A DNA stretch of 64,000 nucleotides from Pseudobacter sp. (lineage in GTDB: Bacteria; Bacteroidota; Bacteroidia; Chitinophagales; Chitinophagaceae), in the NCBI GenBank assembly GCA_017849455.1, contig JAFIGX010000003.1, positions 310,001 to 374,000 of the forward strand, written 5' to 3'. Below, piece after piece: positions 1 to 9,206 of the stretch. Each line of letters starts with the position of its first letter. Position 1 is the first letter of the stretch. The notes under the pieces are model-generated. The model was not told the origin of the DNA, did not search any database, and worked only from the letters and a program-made list of their open reading frames with translations. The position numbers and the translations under genes were made by a program.

Positions 1-1
1 T

Positions 2-121
2 GCCGGTATGAACATGAAGACACTGGCATTGCTGCTCACGGCCATCATCATGGCCATCCTCCTGCTTGTGTACCTGTTGTACAGGTTTCTTCACCTGCCC
101 CCTGATCCGCCGGCAGATTGA
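2..121 (+). CDS. C-terminal end of a membrane protein, or a small membrane protein (partial)
   Basis: The frame is open from the left edge and stops with TGA at 119-121. A possible ATG lies at 8, which would give a 37-residue peptide made of one hydrophobic segment (about residues 6-25) and a short proline-rich cytosolic tail. Because the frame stays open upstream of that ATG, this may be only the last transmembrane helix of a longer protein. It ends 31 bp before the histidine kinase ATG on the same strand, so the two could be cotranscribed. No family can be recognised. Confidence 0.4.
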   Translation, partial: AGMNMKTLALLLTAIIMAILLLVYLLYRFLHLPPDPPAD

Positions 122-152
122 TTTCCTTAAATTAGAGTAATTATTGAGAGCA

Positions 153-2357
153 ATGGGCGCACAAAAGATCGTGTATGCGATACTGGCCGGTTTCATTGCC
201 GGTACCCTGCTACTGGTCTTCATCCAGTACAATTCTTCCAAGAATATCAGTACCCTCATCCAGGGCAATGAAAAATTATTGGGAGAGCTCACGGTGAGCA
301 AAGAGTTGCAGCAACTTGAAAAAGACGTGCTCTCGTTCGAGAGCAGGATCAGGGGCACAGTAGCTACCGGTGATACCACCGATATCATGAATACCGAACT
401 GCAGATCGCCGGGATCGAAGAAGACCTGGATAAACTGCAAAAGATATCCGACGACGATGCTTCCGTAAAATATATCGACGAGCTCGATTCACTGGTACGC
501 GAAAAGATCAGGTTCAGCAACAGGGTCCTCGATTCTTTCCATATCTCCGGCAAGAAAGCGGCAGAAAAAGTAATGGCTGCCCAGACCGGCTCCCTGCTCA
601 CCAACGCCATTGTAACCACTTCCCGCAAGATCGAGAACACACGGGAAAGATTACTGGACCGGGTGATCCGCAACAACGATGAAAGTGGTAAAAAAGCGCA
701 ACAATTCAGCACCGCACTGATCGCACTCGTATTGATCAGCGCTGCTGCCCTTTTCTGGTATATCATCTATACCATCCGCCGGCAATACCAATTGATCCGG
801 CAACTGAACAGCTCCGAGAAAAAACTACGGGAAGCATCCCGGATCAAGGAAAACTTCATGGCCAATATGAGCCATGAGATCCGCACACCCCTCAATGCTA
901 TCCTGGGCTTCACCAACCTGCTGCAGAAAAAGCAGCTCGGCAGTGAAGCCGGCGCCTATGTAGCCACGATCCAGCATTCAGGAGAGGCCCTGCTCGATAT
1001 CGTGAATGATATACTCGACCTTTCAAGGATCGAAGCCGGTATGATGCGGCTTGAATCCTTGCCCTTCAGCATCCGAAGCCTTGCTCATTCCATCCAGACC
1101 ATGTTCCTTTCCAGGGCCGCAGAGAAAGATCTGCAGTTCAGCGTCACTGTCGATGATGCACTGCCCGATACACTGGAAGGAGACCCCACCAGGTTTACCC
1201 AGATTCTCGTCAACCTGATCGGCAATGCCTTCAAGTTCACCAACAAGGGAAGCATCAGGGTCCGCATTTTTAGATCGGGAGGCGATAGCACGGTCGTGCA
1301 AACAGGTATTGAGGTGCGTGATACCGGTATCGGTATTGCAAACGATAAACTCGAATATATTTTCGGACGATTCCAGCAGGCAGAAGATTCCACCACCCGC
1401 AAATACGGTGGAACAGGGCTTGGATTGAGCATCGTCAAAGACCTGGTAGATCTTCAGCAAGGTACCATTACAGTACAAAGCCAGCCAGGGGAAGGCACCA
1501 CTTTTCGGTTGATGGTCCCATTCAGGATCGCCGGGGAGCAACCTGCCCGGATCGCGCCGGAAGTGAATTCCGGCCAACCGGCCCATTTTCCCACCAGCAC
1601 CCGCATACTCGTGGCGGAAGACAACGAGATCAATCAATCCCTGCTCCGTCACATCTTCCATCAATGGCAGCTCAGCTTTGATTTTGCCAATAACGGCCGT
1701 GAAGCACTGGAAAAATTACAGGAAAAAAATTATTCGCTTGTTCTGATGGATATTCAGATGCCTGTGATGGATGGATATACTACTACCCGGCAAATCCGAA
1801 ATACCCTTCACTCCAATATCCCTGTGATCGCCATGACAGCCCACGCATTGGCCGGTGAACGGGAAAAATGCCTCAGCTTCGGCATGAATGAATATATTTC
1901 GAAACCGGTCCGGGAAGAAATATTGTTCCAGCTCATCAACCGTTATACTGCGCCGGCAACGACCGCCGATGCACCTGCCAAAACATCCGCGCTACCTTCA
2001 TCGATACCATACCAGGTCATCGACCTGCAATACATGAGAGAGATCAGTGATGGGGATATCCAATACGAAAAGACCGTCACCCGGCAATTTCTCGAAGCTG
2101 TTCCCAAAGATCTCCAAACCATCGAAGAAGCCTGGCAACGACACGACTTCACCACCCTTCGCCAAACGGCCCATAATATGAAGACCACCATCTCCGTGAT
2201 GGGACTGACCGAAAAACTGCAACCTGTCCTCGACATGCTCGAGCTATCCGCGCTTACAGAAACCAGCTTCCGGGAAAATTTCACCATCCTCCGCAACATC
2301 TGCACCATCGCCCGCCGGGAAGCTACACAGTTCTATTCTATTATTTCAAAAATATAA
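153..2357 (+). CDS. Hybrid sensor histidine kinase (CHASE3-like sensor, HisKA, HATPase, REC, Hpt)
   Basis: Membrane-bound phosphorelay kinase of 734 residues. An N-terminal transmembrane helix (about 8-26) and a second one (about 185-207) enclose a helical extracytoplasmic sensor that resembles CHASE3. Next come a HisKA dimerisation domain with the phospho-acceptor His241 in a SHEIRTPL motif, an HATPase_c domain with N and G boxes (DTGIGI, GGTGLGLSI), a receiver domain with acidic pocket EDN and phospho-acceptor Asp533 in LMDIQMP, and an Hpt domain with His674 in AHNMK. All four relay sites (His-Asp-His plus the ATP site) look intact, so phosphate can pass to a separate response regulator, which is not in this window. 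I prefer ATG 153 over the in-frame TTG at 144. The signal sensed is unknown. Confidence 0.93.
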   Translation: MGAQKIVYAILAGFIAGTLLLVFIQYNSSKNISTLIQGNEKLLGELTVSKELQQLEKDVLSFESRIRGTVATGDTTDIMNTELQIAGIEEDLDKLQKISDDDASVKYIDELDSLVREKIRFSNRVLDSFHISGKKAAEKVMAAQTGSLLTNAIVTTSRKIENTRERLLDRVIRNNDESGKKAQQFSTALIALVLISAAALFWYIIYTIRRQYQLIRQLNSSEKKLREASRIKENFMANMSHEIRTPLNAILGFTNLLQKKQLGSEAGAYVATIQHSGEALLDIVNDILDLSRIEAGMMRLESLPFSIRSLAHSIQTMFLSRAAEKDLQFSVTVDDALPDTLEGDPTRFTQILVNLIGNAFKFTNKGSIRVRIFRSGGDSTVVQTGIEVRDTGIGIANDKLEYIFGRFQQAEDSTTRKYGGTGLGLSIVKDLVDLQQGTITVQSQPGEGTTFRLMVPFRIAGEQPARIAPEVNSGQPAHFPTSTRILVAEDNEINQSLLRHIFHQWQLSFDFANNGREALEKLQEKNYSLVLMDIQMPVMDGYTTTRQIRNTLHSNIPVIAMTAHALAGEREKCLSFGMNEYISKPVREEILFQLINRYTAPATTADAPAKTSALPSSIPYQVIDLQYMREISDGDIQYEKTVTRQFLEAVPKDLQTIEEAWQRHDFTTLRQTAHNMKTTISVMGLTEKLQPVLDMLELSALTETSFRENFTILRNICTIARREATQFYSIISKI

Positions 2358-2425
2358 CAGTGTTGTATAATCGAATATTATTTACTTCCTTACGGCTTAA
2401 CGGGAAAGCATTTCAATCCGGAGCA

Positions 2426-4474
2426 TTATTCATCTTCATACTCTTCTTCCTTATCATCATCTCCTTCCTCCGCGTCTTCATCAGGTTCCCGGCTTAACTC
2501 TTCTTCTCCTGCAGTCGCAAACTCCGTGAACCATCCACCCTTCGCTACCAGCTCTTCCGGCCTTCCTTCCTCCAATACCTTCCCCGCATCCAACACGATC
2601 ACATGGTCTGCGTCCTTCACCATTGAATAGCGATGTGCAATGATGATCACCGTATGTTCCTTCCGGATCTCATCGATGGTCTTCTTCACTGCTGCTTCGG
2701 TGGCATAATCCAGGTTGGCCGTCGCCTCATCCATCACCAGTATGCGTGGCTTGTCGACTATCACCCTGGCGATCTGAACACGTTGCCGTTCCCCGACCGA
2801 CAATCCAAAGCCGCTTTCTCCCACGATCGTATGCAATCCATCGGGCAGCCGCTGTATGGTGGCTTCCATGCCGGCTGCGATGGCCGCACCTTCTACCTCC
2901 TGCCAGGTGGCCGCGGGATTCTTGTAACGGATATTGTCGGCCAGGCTCCCCCGGAATATGGCCCCGTCTGCCGCTACCATCCCGATCTGCTGCCGTAATA
3001 CAGCCCCGTCGATATGAGCGATCGATTGACCGTCTACCAGGATCTCTCCACTACTGGGCTCGAATAATTTCAGTAACAGGTCAACAGTGGTTGTTTTGCC
3101 GGCGCCTGATGTTCCTACCAGCGCCGTTATTTTTCCCGGCTGTGCCGTGAACGACAACCCTTTCAGGATCTCGCGGTTGGCGTCATAACTGAAACGCACA
3201 TTCCTGAAAACTACTTCTCCCTTCGGCAGCCGGAATGCCAGCCCGGTCTTTTCTTCCGCGTCGGTATCGAGCAACCTGAATGCCCTCGCAATGGATGTCA
3301 CATTCTGTTGCGCCTGCGCCCAGATACCGGCCAGGTTATCGATCGGTTGATAAAGCATATCGAGGTAGGCCACGAACATCACCACATCACCGGGCGTTAG
3401 CCGGTGTTCGAGAGCGAGATAACCACCATAACCCAATACCATCACTTTTGCCAGGTAAGTGAGCAACAATTGCCAGAATGTATATTTGTTTGAAAGGAAT
3501 GATCGCTGCATGTAATCTTTGTAGGCCGACCTGGCCTGATCGTCGAGCCGGTTCACTTCCCGATCTTCTGCGCCTGACAGCTTCACGGTCTTGATACCCC
3601 CCAAAGCATCCTGCATTCTTGCCGATACTTCCTCCCATTTCTCATAATAGGCAGAGAGGCTTCTTTCCAGTTTTCGGGTAGACCTGATCGTTATGAACAG
3701 GTAGAACGGTATTACCGACAAGGCCAGCAGCGCGAGTGTGGATTGCTGCCAGAACATCACGGCCAGCACACCTACCAGGCTCACCACTTCAGGGAAAATA
3801 TCTTTCGTGAAGAATGTAACGGTGCCCGATATCTCTTCCGACTGATCGATCTGCTTATGCAATACGGCGCTGGAACGTTTGGCAAAAAAAGAAAGCGGAA
3901 GCCTGAGCACATGCCCGAATGTTTGCCTGATGAATTTTCTCTCGATGGTACAGGAAAGCCGGATATTCATGTTCTCCCCGATCCACCAGCAGATCAGTCC
4001 GGCCACATTGATGAGGAACAGCAATACCACTGCCCATAATAAGGTCTGAAATGCCTGCGGAGGAGTGCGGGGAGCTACCCGGTCCGTCCGGTGCGGTTCC
4101 TTCTCCTTTACCTGGTGCTTTTTCGGTACATGTTTCCCGTGGGCATGTTTTTTCGGTTTGACGGTATCCGGATGTTTCGGGGGAATACTATCCTGTTGCT
4201 GCACCTGTTGAGGCTGTTTTTTTCCGAACAGCACCGACAAAGGAGTTTCTTCAGTGTCCCCGCCTGACTCCGCAGACTGAACACCGGTACTGTCTGCAGG
4301 AATGAACAAACCAGCAATATCATTCACCGCCTCCCGGTAGATCAGGGGTTCCATGATAGTGATGATCGTTGCCAGCAGGCTGATGACAAAGACCCATAGG
4401 AGTTTTCGCCGGTAAGGCTTTACAAGTCGGTAAATATTGGACCAAACATTTCTCTTGGCGCCGGTCGCAGTCAT
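2426..4474 (-). CDS. ABC transporter, fused permease and ATPase (exporter type), with His/Lys-rich loop
   Basis: Half-transporter of 682 residues of the ABCB/MsbA type. The first transmembrane helix (about 25-45) is separated from the second (about 143-165) by an unusually long hydrophilic loop. Its residues 100-129 are dominated by His, Lys and Pro. The nucleotide-binding domain has Walker A GTSGAGKTT (about 454-462), signature LSVGE (about 557) in place of the usual LSGGQ, Walker B ILVMDEA (about 576) and the switch His in IIAHR. The last 25 residues are almost entirely acidic. Homodimeric export of a lipid or hydrophobic compound is the family expectation; the loop could bind metal, but that is inference. 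The gene stands alone, convergent with the histidine kinase. Confidence 0.92.
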   Translation of the reverse strand: MTATGAKRNVWSNIYRLVKPYRRKLLWVFVISLLATIITIMEPLIYREAVNDIAGLFIPADSTGVQSAESGGDTEETPLSVLFGKKQPQQVQQQDSIPPKHPDTVKPKKHAHGKHVPKKHQVKEKEPHRTDRVAPRTPPQAFQTLLWAVVLLFLINVAGLICWWIGENMNIRLSCTIERKFIRQTFGHVLRLPLSFFAKRSSAVLHKQIDQSEEISGTVTFFTKDIFPEVVSLVGVLAVMFWQQSTLALLALSVIPFYLFITIRSTRKLERSLSAYYEKWEEVSARMQDALGGIKTVKLSGAEDREVNRLDDQARSAYKDYMQRSFLSNKYTFWQLLLTYLAKVMVLGYGGYLALEHRLTPGDVVMFVAYLDMLYQPIDNLAGIWAQAQQNVTSIARAFRLLDTDAEEKTGLAFRLPKGEVVFRNVRFSYDANREILKGLSFTAQPGKITALVGTSGAGKTTTVDLLLKLFEPSSGEILVDGQSIAHIDGAVLRQQIGMVAADGAIFRGSLADNIRYKNPAATWQEVEGAAIAAGMEATIQRLPDGLHTIVGESGFGLSVGERQRVQIARVIVDKPRILVMDEATANLDYATEAAVKKTIDEIRKEHTVIIIAHRYSMVKDADHVIVLDAGKVLEEGRPEELVAKGGWFTEFATAGEEELSREPDEDAEEGDDDKEEEYEDE

Positions 4475-4632
4475 AGGAAATCCATTTTAAGCAGCAAATC
4501 ATCAATAAGTTAGGGTATTTCTCCGAAATCAACGACTGATTTTGCCGGTTCACCGATCGACCATGATAAACCGTTCTACCCCGGTGTAGCTTCACACTGA
4601 AATCAATTACCGGATCAATTCAATCGTTTACC

Positions 4633-5193
4633 ATGAAAAAGATAATCGCATTACCAGCCGCCATTTTCCTGTTCGTTGCCGCAGCCAACGCTCAAACCGA
4701 TGAAGCAGGTGTGAAACAGGAAGGCATCACCCACAAAGAAAAGAGAGAAGAAAGGAGGGAGCTCAGGAAACTGGAAGGCAGGGAGGTCAGCTATCAGGCC
4801 AAAGAAGAATTCTACAAGGATTTTGGCAATATCCCGGTGATCAACTGGGAGCATACCGACAATTATGATGAAGCCAGCTTTATGAAAGACGGGCATGCCT
4901 ACCGCGCTTTCTACGACTTCGATGCGAAACTGGTAGGAACAACCACTCACGTCAGCTTTTCCGACATCCCCGAAAACGCTCAGAAACTTATCGATAAAAA
5001 ATTTGGCAACTACGAGAAAAAGGATGTGGTCTTATTCGACGACAATGAGCTCAACGACACGGACATGTTCCTGTATGGCCAGCAGTTCGATGATGAGGAC
5101 ACTTATTTCGTGGAACTGCAGAAAGATACCGAGAAGATCGTACTGATGGTGGATATGCACGGAGATGTTCAGTTCTTTAAAAAGCTTTCATAG
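4633..5193 (+). CDS. Small secreted protein, possibly PepSY-like
   Basis: Protein of 186 residues with a clear Sec signal peptide (cleavage near ANAQ, residue 21), followed by a charged Lys/Glu/Arg-rich helix (about 28-55) and an alpha/beta domain. The second half has the pattern of the Bacteroidota periplasmic PepSY-like (BLIP-like) proteins: a tract around FYDFDAKLVGTTTHVSF, a helix starting IPENAQKLIDKKF, and closing beta strands. The match is by general pattern only, so function is unknown. It is followed by a hairpin terminator and is probably monocistronic. Confidence 0.75.
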   Translation: MKKIIALPAAIFLFVAAANAQTDEAGVKQEGITHKEKREERRELRKLEGREVSYQAKEEFYKDFGNIPVINWEHTDNYDEASFMKDGHAYRAFYDFDAKLVGTTTHVSFSDIPENAQKLIDKKFGNYEKKDVVLFDDNELNDTDMFLYGQQFDDEDTYFVELQKDTEKIVLMVDMHGDVQFFKKLS

Positions 5194-5230
5194 TGTGTTT
5201 TCAAGATAATCCTGCTCATGGCTAACAGGT

Positions 5231-5276
5231 ACACCGGACCCGGTAGTTAGCGCAACCTCCGCGGGCCGGTGTTTTT
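5231..5276 (+). terminator. Rho-independent terminator after the small secreted protein
   Basis: ACACCGG (5231-5237) pairs with CCGGTGT (5266-5272), with additional inner CCCG/CGGG pairing, and the stem runs directly into a T tract (5272-5276). It lies 37 bp after the stop at 5193 and separates that gene from the HtrA protease gene. Confidence 0.65.
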
Positions 5277-5308
5277 CACCCCATTCCCTCACTTTTAAAT
5301 GCACGATC

Positions 5309-6541
5309 ATGAAAACTAATATATTACTGTTGTTGGTAGGCGGGGCCCTGGTACTCCTGGGCAGCTACTCGATGGTTACCCAAAAGCTAAGAACAAAGAC
5401 AAGCGACCTATTCAGGAATGATGCCCCCGTACTGATCAGAACGGCTTACCACGATCATGAAAATACGATAGCTCCACCCGATTTTGAAAAAGCCGCTGAA
5501 ACTGCCGTTCCATCCGTTGTTCACATTAAAACAGTGACCACCTTCGGAAAGATGGCGTCCAATAAACAACAGGACCCGCTGGAAGATCTTCCGGGCGGCG
5601 GTCAATTTTTCAAAAGATTTTTCGGTGATAATCCCCCGCGGTTCTCGCATCCCGACCAAAAGGCCAGCGGCTCAGGTGTGATTGTGAGCAGCGACGGGTA
5701 TATCGTTACCAATAACCACGTGATCGATGGGGCCACCAGCATCACGGTCACCCTCAGCGATCATAAAAATTACAAAGCCCGGGTAATCGGTTCCGATGTC
5801 AATACAGATCTCGCACTGATCAAGATCGATGCCAAAGGTCTTCCTGAAATGGCCGTCGGTAATTCGGATGATGTGCATCTCGGCGAATGGGTACTGGCCA
5901 TCGGCTACCCGCTCAACCTGGATGTAACAGTGACCCAGGGGATCGTGAGCGCCAAGAGCCGCAATATCGGCATCAACCAAAGCGGCACTGCACCAGTCGA
6001 ATCCTTCATTCAAACCGATGCTGCCGTTAACCCAGGCAGCAGCGGGGGCGCCCTGATCAATACAGCCGGTGAACTGATCGGCATCAGCGCCGCTATCGCT
6101 TCCCCTACAGGTTCCTATGCCGGTTATGCCTATGCGATACCTTCCAACCTGATGAAAAAAGTGATCGGTGATATCCTGAAATACGGCAGTGTGCAAAGAG
6201 GTTATCTTGGTGTTGCCATGGCGCCGGAAGACCTGGATGATGCCAAAAAGAAAGAGCTGGGCATCAATAATGATATTACAGGGGTTTGGGTGATGGAGAC
6301 CGATCCTTCCGGAGCCGCCGCCCAGGCTGGTATTAAAAAGGGCGATGCCATTATCAAAATGGATGGCATGCCTGTAACAACCTCATCGGAGCTGGCTGAA
6401 CAGGTGGTCCGTCATAAACCTGGCGACAGGTTGGCTGTCACCTACATCAGAAAGAAAGAAGAAAAGACCGTGTACGTGATCCTTAAAAGTAAGATGGGTA
6501 AATTCCCCAATTCAGATAATTCAATTCCACAGGAACATTAA
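5309..6541 (+). CDS. HtrA/DegP-type periplasmic serine endoprotease
   Basis: Protease and chaperone of 410 residues in family S1C, acting on misfolded proteins in the periplasm. An N-terminal membrane anchor or signal (about 5-22) is followed by the trypsin-like domain. The catalytic triad is visible as His137 (in TNNHVID), Asp167 (in NTDLALIK) and Ser245 (in NPGSSGGALI). One PDZ domain follows (about 290-390, beginning RGYLGVAM and containing GAAAQAGIKKGDAI). With a single PDZ domain it is closer in layout to DegS/HhoB than to the two-PDZ DegP. It has its own upstream terminator and a strong downstream terminator, so it is probably a single-gene unit. Confidence 0.93.
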   Translation: MKTNILLLLVGGALVLLGSYSMVTQKLRTKTSDLFRNDAPVLIRTAYHDHENTIAPPDFEKAAETAVPSVVHIKTVTTFGKMASNKQQDPLEDLPGGGQFFKRFFGDNPPRFSHPDQKASGSGVIVSSDGYIVTNNHVIDGATSITVTLSDHKNYKARVIGSDVNTDLALIKIDAKGLPEMAVGNSDDVHLGEWVLAIGYPLNLDVTVTQGIVSAKSRNIGINQSGTAPVESFIQTDAAVNPGSSGGALINTAGELIGISAAIASPTGSYAGYAYAIPSNLMKKVIGDILKYGSVQRGYLGVAMAPEDLDDAKKKELGINNDITGVWVMETDPSGAAAQAGIKKGDAIIKMDGMPVTTSSELAEQVVRHKPGDRLAVTYIRKKEEKTVYVILKSKMGKFPNSDNSIPQEH

Positions 6542-6567
6542 CTATTACTAACCCACTCCTATAAGGA

Positions 6568-6595
6568 AGAAAGCCACTCGTTTGGGTGGCTTTCT
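6568..6595. terminator. Bidirectional hairpin terminator between htrA-like gene and biosynthetic operon
   Basis: A perfect 10-bp stem, AGAAAGCCAC (6568-6577) with GTGGCTTTCT (6586-6595), closes an 8-nt loop. The stem ends in TTTCT on each strand. It lies 26 bp after the protease stop and 11 bp beyond the stop of the convergent glycosyltransferase gene, so it can terminate both the protease transcript and the long minus-strand operon. Confidence 0.8.
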
Positions 6596-6606
6596 GATTA
6601 TATGCC

Positions 6607-7449
6607 TTATACAACATGTGCGATCATGTTGAGCATTTTGTAATAAAGGCGGAATATACGCCGGTAGATAAGGGGTTTGATCGTTCCCTGGCGATAACCG
6701 AAATTAGTGATGGTCCTGGCAAAATCATAGCGGCCTGCATTGTGCACAATAGGGATCACTTTACCACGCCTGGTATAAAACCCCTGCTCATCGACAGCCA
6801 GCCGGTCTTTCTTCAGGAAGGTAACATAATTATATTGTTCATCCAGTATTTCAAATCCATCCCGGTATATCATATAGTTGATGATCAGCTGATCGGTGCC
6901 ATGTAGTTCGGCTGCATGGCAATGGCTGATATATTCCTGCCAGATCGTGCGGACCTTATGGGCAGGGCCCAGCACAAAGCCACAATTGGCCGTAGGCTTG
7001 TTGCCGATCATTCTTTTCAGCTCCGGCAGCTTTTCCTTTCTCACATCATCGAATCCCAGTGTCATGCGATGGAGATGAACATTGAAATCCTGTTCCAGCA
7101 CCAGTTTCATGCTGTTGGGCCTGATCCGGAACAGGTGGGAGATGTCGGACTGAAAGATCAGGTCCCCACAGTCGCAATACAATACCTGGTCGTAATGATC
7201 ATGGTACCGGAGATAATCTCCCAGGTATTTGTATTGAAAATTCGACATGCGGCCGTTCATTTGTTCCTGCCTGTTCACGATCACCTGCTCCTGTTCCAGC
7301 AACTGTACCTGCTCTTCGGTGAGCCCGAAGTCGATCACCATGATGTCGATCTGATCGAGGTTGGTATGGGCTTTCAGCGATCGCAGCCAGTGATGCACCA
7401 GGAAATCGCCTTTATTCCTGTCGCAATAAGTGGTTATTAGATGCTTCAT
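6607..7449 (-). CDS. GT-A-fold glycosyltransferase-like protein (last gene of biosynthetic operon)
   Basis: Protein of 280 residues starting MKHLITTYCDRNKGDF. I chose ATG 7449 because the frame upstream of it only reads through the carbamoyltransferase gene and has no domain character. It overlaps that gene by 38 bp. An acidic DCGD motif follows a hydrophobic strand (VLYCDCGDLIF), as in GT-A enzymes that bind nucleotide sugar through a metal, and the late segment GTDQLIINYM is also typical of GT8-like enzymes. The donor and acceptor are unknown. As the distal gene of a carbamoylated-glycolipid-like operon it probably adds one sugar to the product. No membrane segment is evident. Confidence 0.75.
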   Translation of the reverse strand: MKHLITTYCDRNKGDFLVHHWLRSLKAHTNLDQIDIMVIDFGLTEEQVQLLEQEQVIVNRQEQMNGRMSNFQYKYLGDYLRYHDHYDQVLYCDCGDLIFQSDISHLFRIRPNSMKLVLEQDFNVHLHRMTLGFDDVRKEKLPELKRMIGNKPTANCGFVLGPAHKVRTIWQEYISHCHAAELHGTDQLIINYMIYRDGFEILDEQYNYVTFLKKDRLAVDEQGFYTRRGKVIPIVHNAGRYDFARTITNFGYRQGTIKPLIYRRIFRLYYKMLNMIAHVV

Positions 7450-9196
7450 GACTGTAATGCTCCTTGTTGAATGGTTCTTTGGTAAAAAGATAATCTTCGA
7501 TGATGAGCGCCGAGATGCCCGATGTAAAGAAGGAGGCCACCATGTCGTCCACACTGTGCACGATCGGTTTGCCCGCCAGGTTGAAACTGGTATTCAGTAA
7601 TACCGGTATGCCGGTAATGGCGTGGAATGCCCGCAGCAACTGGTAATAGCCTTCATTCAATTCCTTCGTCACGGTTTGTAGGCGGCCGGTGCCGTTCACA
7701 TGTGTTACGCCGGGGATCTTGTCGCGGTAAGCCGGTTTGATGACCAGGGTCTTGTCCATATAATAGGATACCTGGCAGTTCTCGAAGATCTCCTCTCCGA
7801 ATTCCTCCAGCACGCTTGGCGCAAATGGCCTGAAGCTTTCACGGTATTTCAGTCGCTTGTTGATGATGTCCTTGATGTCGCGTCTGCGGGGATCGGCCAG
7901 TATGGAACGGTTGCCCAATGCACGGGGGCCAAACTCCGCTCTTCCCTGTACCCACCCCACGATCCCTCCTTCACTGATGAGCTGTGCAGCGATCCTGTAT
8001 TTATCTTCTCCCAGATAATAATTGAACGGGCAATGCTCGATCGCCCTGGTGAGCGCGCGCTGGGGAATGAAACTTCCTTTGTAGGGTGATAGAAAACTTT
8101 CCCGCTTCAGCGCTGTTACCGGATTATGGGAGAGGTATGATAAGATAGCGGCCCCCACAGCAGTTCCATCATCGCCCGGGGCATTGTGTACATACACATT
8201 TTCAAAAGGGGTTTTCGTGCTGATCTTTCCATTGCAGGATGAATTCAATGCACAACCTCCCACGAAGACCAGGTTCTTCGTTTTGGTAACACCATATAGA
8301 TAATTGAGGCATTCCATCATTTTGTCTTCGAACAATTGCTGCCCGGTGCAGGCAATGTCTTCCACTGCATACTGGTGGTCTCCCCGGTTGATGATGGCAT
8401 CGATCACCTGGTCGTACACCGCTATGTCGAACGAAGGTCCAGGATGGATGAAGCTGCCTTTCCTTACAGGTATCAACCGCGACAACCGCTCGTACAATTC
8501 AGGCACTACCTCTCCATAAGGCGCCAGCCCCATGACCTTCCATTCTTCTCCCAGCTCAGGATTGAAACCGCAGGCCGCACATAAAAAGGAATAAAAGAAG
8601 CCAAGACTGTTTTTGCTTTTCCGGATACCCGGCACAGGAGTGAGCCTGCCATCGTTGAAGCGATAGAATGCAGTGCTCGTCATTTCTCCATAGCCATCTA
8701 TTACTGCCACTACGGCTTCATCGAAATAAGAAGAGTAGGCCCCGGCAGCAGCATGGCAGCGGTGATGATCGTAATATTCTTCGTGTGCCCGTTTACGTTC
8801 CTTTTCCTTCCATACTTTCAGCAGGTTCTGGCCGGAAAATGAAAATACATGCGCCTGCAGGCGCAGCATATAGTCGTACCGCCCGGTGATCAGCCGCCAG
8901 CGCGGAAAAGGGCGGGCCAGCGGTGCTATCAGTGGCAAACCGATCCTTGCCAGCCGGATATTCCTGTGATGGGGTTTCGACCATGATTTTGCCATATACA
9001 GCAGGCTTTCATCCGGCACATATTGTTTCAGCAGTTCCGCAATAAAAGGATAGTGGTCGGCAATGGTATTGATGCCACGCTTGTATTGAAGGATCCGTTC
9101 TGCGGCTTCCGCATAGATCAGCTCACCGGCATTGTTGATGATCGCAATGGCAGGGTCATGAGCGCTGCAGCAAATTCCAAGATAGGTCTTGTTCAT
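7412..9196 (-). CDS. Carbamoyltransferase, NodU/CmcH/TobZ family
   Basis: Enzyme of 594 residues that transfers a carbamoyl group from carbamoyl phosphate, via carbamoyl-adenylate, to a hydroxyl of a sugar or other small molecule. The N-terminal Kae1/YrdC-like ASKHA domain starts LGICCSAHDPAIAI and carries the metal-binding His pair in HHRCHAAAGAY (about 143-147). The C-terminal YrdC-like domain has the family signature GRAEFGPRALGNRSILADPR (about 415-434). Length is normal and no key motif is lost. Relatives act late in Nod-factor, cephamycin, tobramycin, novobiocin and moenomycin pathways, so its place beside sugar-modifying enzymes points to a carbamoylated glycoside product. Confidence 0.93.
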   Translation of the reverse strand: MNKTYLGICCSAHDPAIAIINNAGELIYAEAAERILQYKRGINTIADHYPFIAELLKQYVPDESLLYMAKSWSKPHHRNIRLARIGLPLIAPLARPFPRWRLITGRYDYMLRLQAHVFSFSGQNLLKVWKEKERKRAHEEYYDHHRCHAAAGAYSSYFDEAVVAVIDGYGEMTSTAFYRFNDGRLTPVPGIRKSKNSLGFFYSFLCAACGFNPELGEEWKVMGLAPYGEVVPELYERLSRLIPVRKGSFIHPGPSFDIAVYDQVIDAIINRGDHQYAVEDIACTGQQLFEDKMMECLNYLYGVTKTKNLVFVGGCALNSSCNGKISTKTPFENVYVHNAPGDDGTAVGAAILSYLSHNPVTALKRESFLSPYKGSFIPQRALTRAIEHCPFNYYLGEDKYRIAAQLISEGGIVGWVQGRAEFGPRALGNRSILADPRRRDIKDIINKRLKYRESFRPFAPSVLEEFGEEIFENCQVSYYMDKTLVIKPAYRDKIPGVTHVNGTGRLQTVTKELNEGYYQLLRAFHAITGIPVLLNTSFNLAGKPIVHSVDDMVASFFTSGISALIIEDYLFTKEPFNKEHYSHEASNNHLLRQE

Positions 9197-9206
9197 AGTG
9201 TACCAC

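Noticed and set aside
1023..1664. 213-residue minus-strand frame inside the histidine kinase gene
   Set aside because: It lies wholly antisense to conserved kinase and receiver motifs and has no domain character of its own.
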